Positions 36,182 through 48,092 of a stretch of DNA of 62,000 nucleotides are shown here, piece after piece (the stretch's first letter is position 1; each line of letters starts with the position of its first letter). The notes under the pieces were generated by a model. That model was not told the origin of the DNA. It ran no database searches and worked only from the letters and a program-made list of their open reading frames with translations. The stretch comes from Neocallimastix lanati (nom. inval.) (Eukaryota; Neocallimastigomycota; Neocallimastigomycetes; Neocallimastigales; Neocallimastigaceae). The DNA lies in assembly GCA_016946835.1 (NCBI GenBank), contig JACVTC010000211.1, positions 1 through 62,000 on the forward strand, given 5' to 3'. Both the position numbers and the translations under genes were made by a program.

Positions 36182-38372
36182 ATGCCATCTAAAGGAGAAG
36201 AAGTTTTTAGAAGTTTCGGAGTTTACCACTATTCCTTTATTCTTAGTGGTAAAACCCAAAGCACGGACGGACGTCCTACTCCGATCCGATGCAGAAGATG
36301 TGGGGGAACATTCACTAAGACGAGTGAAACCCGCCTCATCTGCATCAACAAAAAGAAGAAGAAGTGTAATAATGGTTGCGCCTTTACCAATCTTAAGGCG
36401 TACCTCATTGATCTTTATGATCATGGGATCGTCTCTCTTAATGAAAACAAAACGGAAATCACTTTCAAGAATGGGAAGAAATTCATCACTCTTCCCTTTA
36501 AGAGTCCTAATCCAAAAGATGAATTAAAAACAGATATAAAAAAGCCGTTAACAGGGCATACGAGACCCTTAGACGTGCTTAAGTTAAGAAATCATTTCTG
36601 TTGCGAATTCGACTACTACCGACCAGAATTAGAAGACAAAGAAGAGATTATAGATAATCAAACCCTTCTATTTGCTGGACTTATTCCTGCTACTAGTCCT
36701 ATTACTGCTGCTACCGCTACTACCCCATCCATCGCAGTATCGACCCAAGATGCTGAGATGGAAGAACCTGAAGAAAAAAATCTCAGTAATCATAGTATTA
36801 CTGAAGAACCCGTCTTGACGCCGGTTTTTCCTACTTTAAGGAAATCGGAAGAAAGAATATCTCAAGAAGGATTATTCAAGAAGCCAGTTACCGAAACTCT
36901 CGGTAAAAGAAAAAATAATCCTCTGGAAGAAGAACGCAGTCCTACCATTGAGAGATATCTCCCAAGGCACCAGGACTCGCCAACCGAAGAGCTTAATCAG
37001 TTCAATTTAGATGAATTTAATCGTCTTAGAACTGAGAACGCTCATTTAAAAAATCTGTATAATAATAGTAAGATTGAAATATCCAATCTTACTAATGCGT
37101 TTAATTTGTTCCAAGAATCTTGGAAAAAGGATAAAAGTAAACTTTTATCCAAAATTTCTAAGATCCAAAATCAACCAGTAGCACTTAACCCAGTGCTACC
37201 TAATAATTCTGAAGTCGCTCCCTCTCGCCTTTCTCTTGAAATATTAGAGAAAAAGGAGAGGATTAAAAAAATGATAGAAGAAAAAAAAGGGAAAATGTAA
37301 AGAAATTACAGATTCCCTTGAAAAGAATGCCGACCATCTTCCTCTCCAACTTCAACGAATCAAGAGCCAGGAAGATGGTCTCCCCATAATTCAGGAAAGT
37401 GTCCTGAATCTCATTCTGAGACAACCCAAGATCATCCGAAAGGAAGACCTTGACCTTTTATATATTCAAGGCATACAAAGACAACCCATCTGGATTGTTA
37501 AAAAATGCCTTAGTAATCTTGGTATTAGACATTTCTACATCAGAAATGTCTCGTTCATTGGTAAGGACATTTGTGAACTTACAGTTCTCAAAAAATTCAA
37601 ACCAATGATTACTGATATTCTTAAAGTTTTTGAAAACTCATTTAAAGTTCTCGAAAACTTTAACCCCGTAGCTGTTGAAAATGCCTCAACAGCAAATGGT
37701 GAAGATATTCTTAGGATAGAAAAAGCTTGCTACCGAAGAATATCTGAAACTATTAATAGAGAAAGAAGTCCTGATTATGTTAAGGACTTCTTTTCTAATG
37801 TTATCCAAAATATTAAATTTACCAAATTTAATATTCCTACGCCCACACCTACTGTACTTCCTGATGCAGAAGCCTCTACCTCAGGTAACAACTTCGCTGC
37901 TCCTTCCTCGGGCTGTGCCCCCGATAATGCTCCAGCTACCCCCAAAGGTGCCCCAGCTAACTCGCCTGGCTCGAACCCAAAAGTAGCCAATGCTGCCCGT
38001 CGCTCTAGTAAAGAAGCTATTTCTGCCTTTGCCCTAGCGCTAAAGGAAAGGGTAATTAGCCCATCAAAGGGCTTTGCTGTTTTTAAGGCTGCTAGTCCAA
38101 GTGGCCCTCTTGAATCCCCAGAATTCAAAGGTACGTCTGAACTCTTTGAGGATGACGACCAATGCACAGAGGATGATAACGATTCAATTATCTCCTCAAC
38201 GTTAACTCCTACAGTGCCAATTGAGCACTATCAGGAAGCAGGGATGGATATGTATAGTGATACTATAATATCCAATTCCCCTAACATCCTGAATACAACT
38301 ATTAATCCATTAAAGCCTATGGATTATAGTTCGGAGGATATCATTGAATCTATGAAATATATCAATGAATAA
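36182..38372 (+). pseudogene. Frameshifted ORF1-like zinc-finger/coiled-coil gene (homologue of 2751-4964)
   Basis: The gene starts at MPSKGEEV, as in copy D. It is open for 372 codons, then breaks at about 37281-37300, where a run of A is one base longer than in D (GAAGAAAAAAAAGGG versus seven A). Homology continues in the next frame to the same final residues (MKYINE) at 38372. The N-terminal cysteine cluster (CRRC, then CINKKKKKC), the coiled-coil region and the acidic C-terminus are kept. It could be a recent inactivation, a sequencing or assembly error in a homopolymer, or programmed slippage; the first two are more likely because D is open. Codon use is G/C-richer than in the neighbouring reverse transcriptase. 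Confidence 0.85.
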
Positions 38373-38685
38373 ATATATTTCATACGATTTCAGTTTTAAA
38401 TAAATATACTTACTTTACGAACAAGCTAAAATTTAATTTCTTTATAAATTTTATTTTAAAATATTCTACTAGATTATAAAAACTTTATATTCTTTTAGAT
38501 AACTATTAAAAATTCTTAATTAGAATTACTTTAATTAATCATTTACTTTAAAAAAGGAATAATTTTTCTTTTTAAAATCTTAAACTCTTTAAATATTTAC
38601 TTTACTATTTTACTGAATTTTTATCTTCTCTTCTTATTAAAAATTTGTATTAAATTACTCAAAGTCATGTAGTCATGATTCCATG

Positions 38686-38772
38686 TAATTATATATACAT
38701 TAATAATGTATTAACTATTATGATTAATTTTATTAAATAAAATTATAACGTTTAAAACCTAACCCTAACCCT
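38686..38772 (+). promoter_or_regulatory. Conserved 3' tail, type I (hairpin plus telomere-like end)
   Basis: TATATACATTAATAATGTAT, a short hairpin, is followed by an AT-rich linker and ATAACGTTTAAAACCTAACCC. The same arrangement ends A (to 925), B (to 2459), C (to 2695) and, with changes, D (to 5354), although the sequence upstream differs between A-C and D/E. It is a good candidate for the RNA signal recognised by the reverse transcriptase, with CCUAACCC able to pair with the G-rich overhang. Recognition and pairing are inferred. Confidence 0.6.
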
Positions 38773-38774
38773 TT

Positions 38775-38882
38775 TCTCCTAATGTATAATCCAAAATACA
38801 TTATGGTTTTTTCTCCTAATGTATAATCCAAAATACATTATGGTTTTTTCTCCTAATGTATAATCCAAAATACATTATGATT
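38775..38882 (+). repeat. 37-bp tandem repeats, three copies
   Basis: TCTCCTAATGTATAATCC recurs at 38775, 38812 and 38849. Each unit holds the dyad TAATGTAT...ATACATTA, able to form an 8-bp stem. Unit F' has four copies (45100, 45137, 45174, 45211). Repeats at this position could be a promoter array if this is a true 5' end; that is speculative. Confidence 0.85.
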
Positions 38883-39959
38883 TATTATTTAATTATTTTT
38901 TTTTATTAAATAATTATATTTATTATAAATCTTTTTAGATAATAACGGTAATTCATATTTATCTATTTATTAATTATTATATATATTTTGCGGTACAAAA
39001 AAATTTATTTTTATTTTTTGTACTACATTATTTTTGATAACTCTAAATAATTATATTTTTTTTTTATATTTTTATTTATTGTTATTAAAAAATTTTTTAT
39101 TGACTTTTTTTTATTTACACTTTTAAAATAATTATTAAAACTATTTTAAAAGAATAAAAACAAATAATGTTAAATAATTATTTTAAAAGTGCACTTTTTA
39201 ATTCATTTAATTTTTAATATTTTATTTTTTTCTCTTATATAAAATAATTTAATAATTTTTTAATAAATAATTTCTATAATAATTTTTATTATTATTTTAT
39301 TATTTATTATTAAAGAATTAAATTATTTTATATATAGTTTTTATTTAGTATAAAATATTTTTTTTTTTTATTTATTTACATATTAGATTTTTATTAATTA
39401 TATAGTTTTATAATTTTTTCCTTTCTTTATTTACCCTTTTAACTTTTACAATAGTTTAAATATAATTTTATAGTTTTTATTATAATTCTTTTATATTTAA
39501 TTTTATTTATATTTAAAAAATTTATATTAAAAATTTTTCTTGTGTTCCCTTTATATATAAATTATTAAAAGATTTATTTTTTTTTAAAATCTTTTTATTT
39601 AATTATATATAAATAACATAAGAATAATTATTATTTTATTTTTTTATTTTCTTTTTTTCTTTTTTTTCTTTTATTTTTATTTTTATCTTTTATAAATTAT
39701 CTTTTATAAATTATCTTTATATAAATATCTTATTTTATTATGTCTTCATAATAATTTAAATATTTATATAATACCTTTTATTTTTCTTCATTATTATAAT
39801 TATATTTTTATAACTTTTATTATTCTTTCAACCTTACCTTTTATAGTTACTTTATTTACTTTTGGTTAATAATTACTTTACTTTATTTACCCTTTCTTTT
39901 TTAATTATTAACTCTTATTTTATTATAGTTATTATCTTTAGATAATAATTATAAACTTT

Positions 39960-41110
39960 TATCATTTTATATAATTTTATATAAACTTTTATCATTTTAT
40001 ATAATTTTATATTTTTATAATTATATACTTTTTATTATTATCTTATATAATTATTTCTTTTAATAATTATAATTATCTTATATAATTATTTCTTTTAATA
40101 ATTATATATACTTCTTTTCTTTTCTTGTATAATTATTTACTTTAAGTAATTATACATTTTTTATTATCTTATATAATTATTTCTTTTAATAATTATATAC
40201 TTTTATTTTATTTTATTATATAATTATATATCTTTTATAATTATATATTTTTAATTTCTTATATAATTATTTTCTTTAAATAATTATATATACTTTTCTT
40301 TTTTCTTATATAATTATTTCTTTTAATAATTATATACTTTTTATTATCTTATATAAATATATACCTTTTATAATCATATATTTTTTATTATTTATTTATA
40401 TAATTATTTATTTTAAATAATTATATACTTTCTTTATCATTATCTTATATAATTATTTGCTTAAAATAATTATATACTTTTTATTTACTTATATAATTAT
40501 ATATCTTTTATAATTATATACTTTTATTTACTTATATAATTATATATCTTTTATAATTATATACTTTTATTTACTTATATAATTATTTATTTTTAAATAA
40601 TTATATATTTTTTCATTATCTTATATAATTATTTCTTTTAATAGTTATATACTTTTTACTTACTTATATAATTATATACTTTTTATAATTATATATTTTA
40701 TTATTTATTTATATAATTATTTCTTTTAATAATTATATATTTTTATTATTATATTATATACTTATATATCTTTTATAATTATATATTTTTTTTTCACTAA
40801 TATAATTATTTGCTTATAATAATTATATATTTTATTCACTTATATAATTATTTGCTTATAATAATTATATATTTTATTATATTTTATTCACTTATATAAT
40901 TATTTTCTTATAATTATATATTTTTATTATTATCTAATATAATTATTTATTTTAATAATTATATTTTTTATTTTTTATTTTATTATATAATTATATTTCA
41001 TTTATAATTATATATTTTATTCATTTATATAATTATTTATTTTAATAATTATATAATTATATATTTTTATTATTACTTTTTATAGTTATATACTTAGATT
41101 AATATCTTAT
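39960..41110. repeat. Array of TATAATTATT hairpins in unit F
   Basis: Motifs of the form TATAATTATTTCTTTTAATA followed by ATTATATA repeat about every 40-75 bases, roughly twenty times, separated by pyrimidine-rich linkers (CTTTT, TTATC). Each motif is its own near reverse complement, so the RNA would fold into a string of short hairpins. The same array is in F' at about 46340-47450. Confidence 0.75.
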
Positions 41111-41654
41111 ATAATACTTAGATTATTATCATATATAATTATTTACTTATAATAATTATCTATTTTAGATATATTTACTTATAGATATTAATACTTAATA
41201 ATAGTTATTTTAATATTTCCTTTTAGAGATAGTCAAGATATTGAAATTCCTCATGGGATTTCAGTATACGAATTTTAAGTTAGTTAAATTTTCATAAATT
41301 TTCTCTTAGATATAGTTAATTAGAATATTTTCCTTTTTTAGATAATGGACATATTTAGTATGTCCGTTTTACTTTTTAATCAAAACTTTATATACTTTAA
41401 TTTACTTTTGATCAAAACTTTAATAACTTTAAATTTATTTTTGATCAAAATTTTAATAACTTTAAACCTATATTTTTTATCAAACTTTAAATATTTTAAT
41501 ATTAAATAATTTTATTAGTTAGTTAAATCTTTATTAATTTTAACTTAGTAATAATATTTAATATTTCAAATTACTTATTAATTCTTATAATAGTTATATT
41601 TAGTAAATACTTTAAATAATTTTTATATTATTATATTTTATTCTTGTAATTATT

Positions 41655-41728
41655 ATATTTATCAAATACATGTAATACTTTGTAAATCTTAAATAAATAA
41701 AAGAATTTAAAACCTAACCCCTAACCCT
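41655..41728 (+). promoter_or_regulatory. Conserved 3' tail, type II
   Basis: TAATACTTTGTAAATCTTAAATAAATAAAAG, given here by position 41670-41702, precedes TTTAAAACCTAACCCCTAAC. F' ends identically at 48064-48092. Only the last 15 bases are shared with the type I tails of A-E, which points to that 15-mer as the common functional end. Confidence 0.6.
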
Positions 41729-42533
41729 ATTTTAGGAACAGACTTTCCAAAACTTTTGCTCTATCTTTATCAAATGTGTATAAAGTTTGGAATGACACCT
41801 AAAGGATGGAATGAATCCGTTACCTTTCCTATTCCAAAAAAGAAGAAATCCTCGTATATCAAAGATTTTAGACCAATATCAATAACAAATACATTTCGTA
41901 AAGTATTTGAAGGTCTATTATTAGATTATATGAATACGAAATTGAAAAAAGAACTTAAATTGTGTGGAAATCAAGCAGGATTTCGTTCAGGGTATTCCAC
42001 ACTAACACATGCTATAGCCTCAAATGAAACAGCTCAAAGTTATAATCCAAAACAACATCATGTTTTTTTGGATTTAAAGAAAGCCTATGATACCGTTCCA
42101 ATTAAAATGTTGATGAAGAAATTGGAAAAAAGAAATCTTCCCAAAGGTATCATTTCATTGATTGCTTCGTTATTTTCTGGATGTACTACAAGAATTATTG
42201 TAAATCAGGAAATAACGGATGAAATAGAAATACAAAGAGGCTTACTACAAGGTGCTATTTTATCACCTTTACTTTTTAATATTTTCATTGATGATTTAGC
42301 ATCAGAATTGACAGAAAGGTATCCAAATGATCCATTACCTCATTGTCTTTTCTATGCTGATGATATTAAATTAAATAATGAAAATAAAGATGATATGCAA
42401 AAAATGATAGATATCTGTTTTAAATGGGCTGAAGAAAATGGAATGGAGTTTAACATTGAAAAGTCAGCTTTCCTTAGTGATCCTTATTTTAATAACAATA
42501 ATGATAATGATAATGATAATGATGATGATAATG

Positions 42534-42568
<35 letters not shown>

Positions 42569-43870
42569 GATAATGATAATGATGATGATAATGATGATGA
42601 TAATGATGATGATAATGATGATGATAATAACAACATAAATAATTATAATAATAATAATAACGTGGATGATCTTCCTTTTTATTTAGGTTCAGAAGAAAAT
42701 AGACTTCCAAAAAAAGAAGAATACAAGTATTTGGGTTTTATTCATAGATGTTCTGGAATTAATTGGAAAGAACATTTAAATAATTCAGCAGAACGATCAT
42801 TAAAATTGTTAAAGTCTCTGAATTATTATATCAATAAATGGTCGCCTTCAATTAAGTTATTCATATTTAGATCATTTATTAGACCAATGATGGAACATTC
42901 TGCTTGTCTTTCCTTTTACTGGATGAAAAGTATTGAAGAATTTGAAAATAGAGAATTAAATTCCAAAGAACCCTTTGAAGAGATCCATCTTTATAATAAA
43001 GTAATGAGACTAGGAGTTAAATGGATCTTAAATACTAAACGTTTTCGTATAGGCTTTTCTATTTTAGGATTACCTCCAACTTTAGAAAGACTCTATACAT
43101 TATCATTAAAATTTAAAAGGCACATTAAAGAAATAGATGAAGATAATCCTTTAAATGTGGCCTTTTATATCAATAACTATAAAAGTAGGATCCCAAGAAA
43201 TTCCTTTTTTTATAAAGTTATGGACTGGGATCATTTGTTCCATTTAAAATACTTTGGATTAAAAGATCCAGTGATACCAGACGACGAAGACCCGAATGAT
43301 CCAGATATAGATCTTATTGGTTTGGATTCAAGAATAAAAGATCTTATTTATAAAAGTAACTTTGGAAGTTCAGCGTTAACAAGTTGTATTCTTCCATTTG
43401 CAAGAGTGAAAAAGAAGACCGATAAAAATTATATTAAAGAAACTAATTCTTCTGATCAATGCATCTATATCAATGATCCTATAACAAGATATAGAGCAAT
43501 AAGATGGAGATTAAATACTTTTCTCTATAAAAAGATCTGTCCAATATGTCATAGGGAAATGAATAGAGCTCATATTCAGAAATGCAAATTATTTATGCAT
43601 GTTCCCTTTTGGCATTTTATATGCAACGATGACATCTATGCATATAAAAGTGAACTTCGAAAGTATGGTGATCATCCACCACCAAACTATAATATACTAG
43701 ACAGTATATTAAATAATAAAAATTATGATAAATTTAGAATTATCACCGACTTCCTTTATAAATTTTGGAATGAACTATCATCATCTACTACTGCTGCTGC
43801 TACTACTACTACTACTACTACTACTACTGCCAATAATACCATTAATAAAAATTATAACTTCAATACATAA
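41729..43870 (+). pseudogene. 5'-truncated non-LTR reverse transcriptase (copy G)
   Basis: The frame is open from the telomere repeat junction itself (LGTDFPKLL...), aligning with residue about 490 of the 1200-residue protein at 31139. The endonuclease and the first part of the reverse transcriptase are therefore missing. No ATG lies before codon 41774. The retained motifs are FPIPKK, DFRPISI, QAGFR, FLDLKKAYD, GLLQGAILSPLLF, YADD, an Asn/Asp-rich insertion coded by a GATAAT microsatellite (42489-42640), and the CCHC knuckle CPICHREMNRAHIQKC. The C-terminus ends in a Thr run coded by an ACT microsatellite. Sequence differs throughout from the copy at 31139, so it is another subfamily. The frame is otherwise intact, suggesting a fairly recent insertion. 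It is inactive alone unless complemented. Confidence 0.9.
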
Positions 43871-45099
43871 ACAAAACAAAACAACTTTTAGAATTATATA
43901 ATTAAAAGGTAAATATAAATTTAATTAAATTTTTAAATTATTTCAAAAAAATTTTTTTTTGTTACACCAAAGTTTAATTATTTTTTTTTTTTAATTTTTT
44001 TTTTTTTAAATTAAATTTTTTATAATTTTAATTATAATTAATAGTAAATTAAAAATTTTTTTATTATTTATTTATTAAAATTTTAAATTTAAGAGGCCTT
44101 TTAAAATAATTCTTTTATTTTAAAGTGACCTTTATTTTTTATTTTTTATTTTTATTTCTTTAATTTTTTTTATAAAATAAATTATTATATTTTTAATTAT
44201 TTTATGAAAAATTAAAAATAAATTTTTTATATATTTAAATATATATTTATTTATTTAAATATTTTATTTAAAAAATATATAATAAATTTATTAATTATTT
44301 TTTTTTTTTTATTTAAAGTCTTTACTTTTTTTTTTTTTTTAAAAGGCCTTTTAAATTTTTTATTATTATTTTTTATTACTATTATCAATAATTACTAACT
44401 ATATTTTTTATTTATTTAATTTTATTATTAAATTATATTATAATTAAAATATTTTACAATTCAAATACAAAAAAAAAAAAAAAAAAAAAAAAAAACAATA
44501 CATATACAATATTTTCAACTTATTATCCAATAATTATAAAAAATTTCATTACAATGTATCAAAAAATAATTATTTTTTCAATATAAATACATTCATTATT
44601 CATTCAAACAATAAAAAAAAAAAAAAAAATTTTAAATCCAATCAAAAATGCAAAAAAAAAAAAAAAAAAAAAATAAAATCAATCAAAATTGCAAAAAAAA
44701 AAAAAATTTAAATCAATCAAAATTGTAAAAAAAAAAAAAAATGAACCAATAAATAGGACCAAAAAAAAAAAATTTCAATACAATCAATATTTTTAATTTG
44801 AAGCCATACAAAAAATAAAAAAAATTCAATATAATCAAATATAATTAATGTTTAAAGCCATATAAAAAATAAAAAAATTTAATACAATTATAAAATTTCA
44901 ATTTTTTATCCAATAAAAATAAAAATGTATTAAAAAATATAAAAAATTTTTTTTCATCACATATATTATAATATAATAACAATATATTTAAATACAAAAA
45001 AATAATACAAAAAAATCTACTACAAAAAAAATTACAAAAAAAAAAAAAAAAAAATAATAATAATAATAATTATTATTAAAAAAAAAAAATAATTTTATT
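43871..45099. other. Probable 3' untranslated region of element G
   Basis: AT-rich, with several poly-A tracts (44465-44495, 44652-44675) and a triplicated motif AATCAATCAAAATTGCAAAA at 44640-44740. No telomere-like tail lies between the G stop codon and the 37-bp repeats at 45100. This supports G and F' being one element of about 6.4 kb with its end at 48092. Confidence 0.5.
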
Positions 45100-48092
45100 T
45101 CTCCTAATGTATAATCCAAAATACATTATGGTTTTTTCTCCTAATGTATAATCCAAAATACATTATGGTTTTTTCTCCTAATGTATAATCCAAAATACAT
45201 TATGGTTTTTTCTCCTAATGTATAATCCAAAATACATTATGGTTTATTATTTAATTATTTTTTTTTTATTAAATAATTATATTTATTATAAATCTTTTTA
45301 TATCATAACGGTAATTCATATTTATCTATTTATTAATTATTATATATATTTTGCGGTACAAAAAAATTTATTTTTATTTTTTGTACTACATTATTTTTGA
45401 TAACTCTAAATAATTATATTTTTTTTTATATTTTTATTTATTGTTATTAAAAAATTTTTTATTGACTTTTTTTTATTTACACTTTTAAAATAATTATTAA
45501 AACTATTTTAAAAGAATAAAAACAAATAATGTTAAATAATTATTTTAAAAGTGCACTTTTTAATTCATTTAATTTTTAATATTTTATTTTTTTTTCTCTT
45601 ATATAAAATAATTTAATAATTTTTTAATAAATAATTTTTATAATAATTTTTATTATTATTTTATTATTTATTATTAAAGAATTAAATTATTTTATATATA
45701 GTTTTTATTTAGTATAAAATATATTTTTTTTATTTATTTACATATTAGATTTTTATTAATTATATAGTTTTATAATTTTTCCTTTCTTTATTTACCCTTT
45801 TAACTTTTACAATAGTTATCCTTTTATTTTACTTTTAATATAATTCTATAATTTTTATTATAATTCTTCTTTTATATTTATATTTAAAAAATTTATATTA
45901 AAAATTTTTCTTGTGTTCCCTTTATATATAAATTATTATAAATTTTTCTTGTGTTCCCTTTATATATAAATTATTAAAAGATTTATTTTTTTTTAATCTT
46001 TTTATTTAATTATATATAAATAACATAAGAATAATTATTATTTTATTTTTTATTTTCTTTTATTCTTTTTTTATTTTATTTTTATTTTTATCTTTTATAA
46101 ATTATCTTTTATAAATTATCTCTATATATATATATCTTATTTTATTATGTCTTCATAATAATTTAAATATTTATATAATACCTTTTATTTTTTTTCATTA
46201 TAATAATTATATTTTTATAACCTTTATTATTCTTTCAACCTTACCTTTTTTTATTTATTTTATTTACTTTGGTTAATAATTACTTTACTTTATTTACCCT
46301 TTATTTTTTAATTATTAACTCTTATTTTATTATAGTTATTATCTTTAGATAATAATTATAAACTTTTATCATTTTATATAATTTTATATAAATTTTTATC
46401 ATTTTATATAATTTTATATAAACTTTTATCATTTTATATAATTTTATATTTTTATAATTATATACTTTTTATTATTATCTTATATAATTATTTCTTTTAA
46501 TAATTATATATACTTCTTTTCTTTTCTTGTATAATTATTTACTTTAAGTAATTATACATTTTTTATTATCTTATATAATTATTTCTTTTAATAATTATAT
46601 ACTTTTATTTTATTTTATTATATAATTATATATCTTTTATAATTATATATTTTTTAATTTCTTATATAATTATTTTCTTTAAATAATTATATATACTTCT
46701 CTTTTTTCTTATATAATTATTTCTTTTAATAATTATATACTTTTTATTATCTTATATAATTATATACCTTTTATAATTATATATTTTTATTATTTACTTA
46801 TATAATTATTTATTTTAAATAATTATATACTTTCTTTATCATTATCTTATATAATTATTTGCTTAAAATAATTATATACTTTTTATTTACTTATATAATT
46901 ATATATCTTTTATAATTATATACTTTTATTTACTTATATAATTATATATCTTTTATAATTATATACTTTTATTTACTTATATAATTATTTATTTTTAAAT
47001 AATTATATATTTTTTCATTATCTTATATAATTATTTCTTTTAATAGTTATATACTTTTTACTTACTTATATAATTATATACTTTTTATAATTATATATTT
47101 TATTATTATATTATATACTTATATATCTTTTATAATTATATATTTTTTTTTTCACTAATATAATTATTTGCTTATAATAATTATATATTTTATTCACTTA
47201 TATAATTATTTGCTTATAATAATTATATATTTTATTATATTTTATTCACTTATATAATTATTTTCTTATAATTATATATTTTTATTATTATCTAATATAA
47301 TTATTTATTTTAATAATTATATTTTTTATTTTTTATTTTATTATATAATTATATTTCATTTATAATTATATATTTTATTCATTTATATAATTATTTATTT
47401 TAATAATTATATAATTATATATTTTTATTATTACTTTTTATAGTTATATACTTAGATTAATATCTTATATAATACTTAGATTATTATCATATATAATTAT
47501 TTACTTATAATAATTATCTATTTTAGATATATTTACTTATAGATATTAATACTTAATAATAGTTATTTTAATATTTCCTTTTAGAGATAGTCAAGATATT
47601 GAAATTCCTCATGGGATTTCAGTATACGAATTTTAAGTTAGATAAATTTTCATAAATTTTCTCTTAGATATAGTTAATTAGAATATTTTCCTTTTTTAGA
47701 TAATGGACATATTTAGTATATCCGTTTTACTTTTTAATCAAAACTTTAAATACTTTAATTTACTTTTGATCAAAACTTTAATAACTTTAAATTTATTTTT
47801 GATCAAAATTTTAATAACTTTAAATTTATATTTTTTATCAAACTTTAAATATTTTAATATTAAATAATTTTATTAGTTAGTTAAATCTTTATTAATTTTA
47901 ACTTAGTAATAATATTTAATATTTCAAATTACTTATTAATTCTTATAATAGTTATATTTAGTAAATACTTTAAATAATTTTTATATTATTATATTTTATT
48001 CTTGTAATTATTATATTTATCAAATACATGTAATACTTTGTAAATCTTAAATAAATAAAAGAATTTAAAACCTAACCCCTAACCCCTAACCC
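45100..48092 (+). mobile_element. Telomere-tailed non-coding unit F'
   Basis: Near-identical to F (38773-41728), with one extra 37-bp repeat and a few short indels, including a duplicated CTTGTGTTCCC block near 45910-45960. It ends in TTTAAAACCTAACCCCTAACCC with a further CCTAACCC (48064-48092), about three telomere units. The 60-residue ORF at 45218 is chance. Probably the 3' part of the G element. Confidence 0.8.

Larger units (their letters stand above)
36111..38772 (+). mobile_element. Telomere-tailed retroelement E (homologue of D)
   Basis: Homology with D runs from the leader (TTAAATAAAAATATTCTT) through the ORF and the 3' untranslated region to the tail. It ends in TTTAAAACCTAACCCTAACCC at 38751-38771. 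The 75 bases before that match copies A-C nearly exactly, including ACATTAATAATGT. The 5' limit is uncertain. No telomeric sequence separates E from the reverse transcriptase gene upstream, so E may be the 3' half of one element beginning near 31139. Confidence 0.75.
38773..41728 (+). mobile_element. Telomere-tailed non-coding unit F
   Basis: This 2.95-kb unit is nearly identical over its length to 45100-48092 (F'). It starts directly after the telomeric tail of E with three 37-bp repeats, runs through AT-rich DNA with a hairpin-rich block, and ends in TTTAAAACCTAACCCCTAACCC at 41706-41727. No ORF of significance. It is either a 5'-truncated copy of a longer element consisting of G plus F', or a separate non-autonomous element. 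Truncation is simpler, because F begins within the repeat unit. Confidence 0.8.

Noticed and set aside
45218-45400. 60-residue ORF in F'
   Set aside because: The matching region of F does not keep it as a conserved frame, and the composition is that of AT-rich non-coding DNA.
38773-48092. F and F' as long terminal repeats flanking a reverse transcriptase (LTR or Penelope-type element)
   Set aside because: The reverse transcriptase is LINE-type (YADD, CCHC knuckle, APE-endonuclease relative), there is no integrase, RNase H or GIY-YIG domain, and each unit ends in telomere repeats. Tandem 5'-truncated insertions explain it better.
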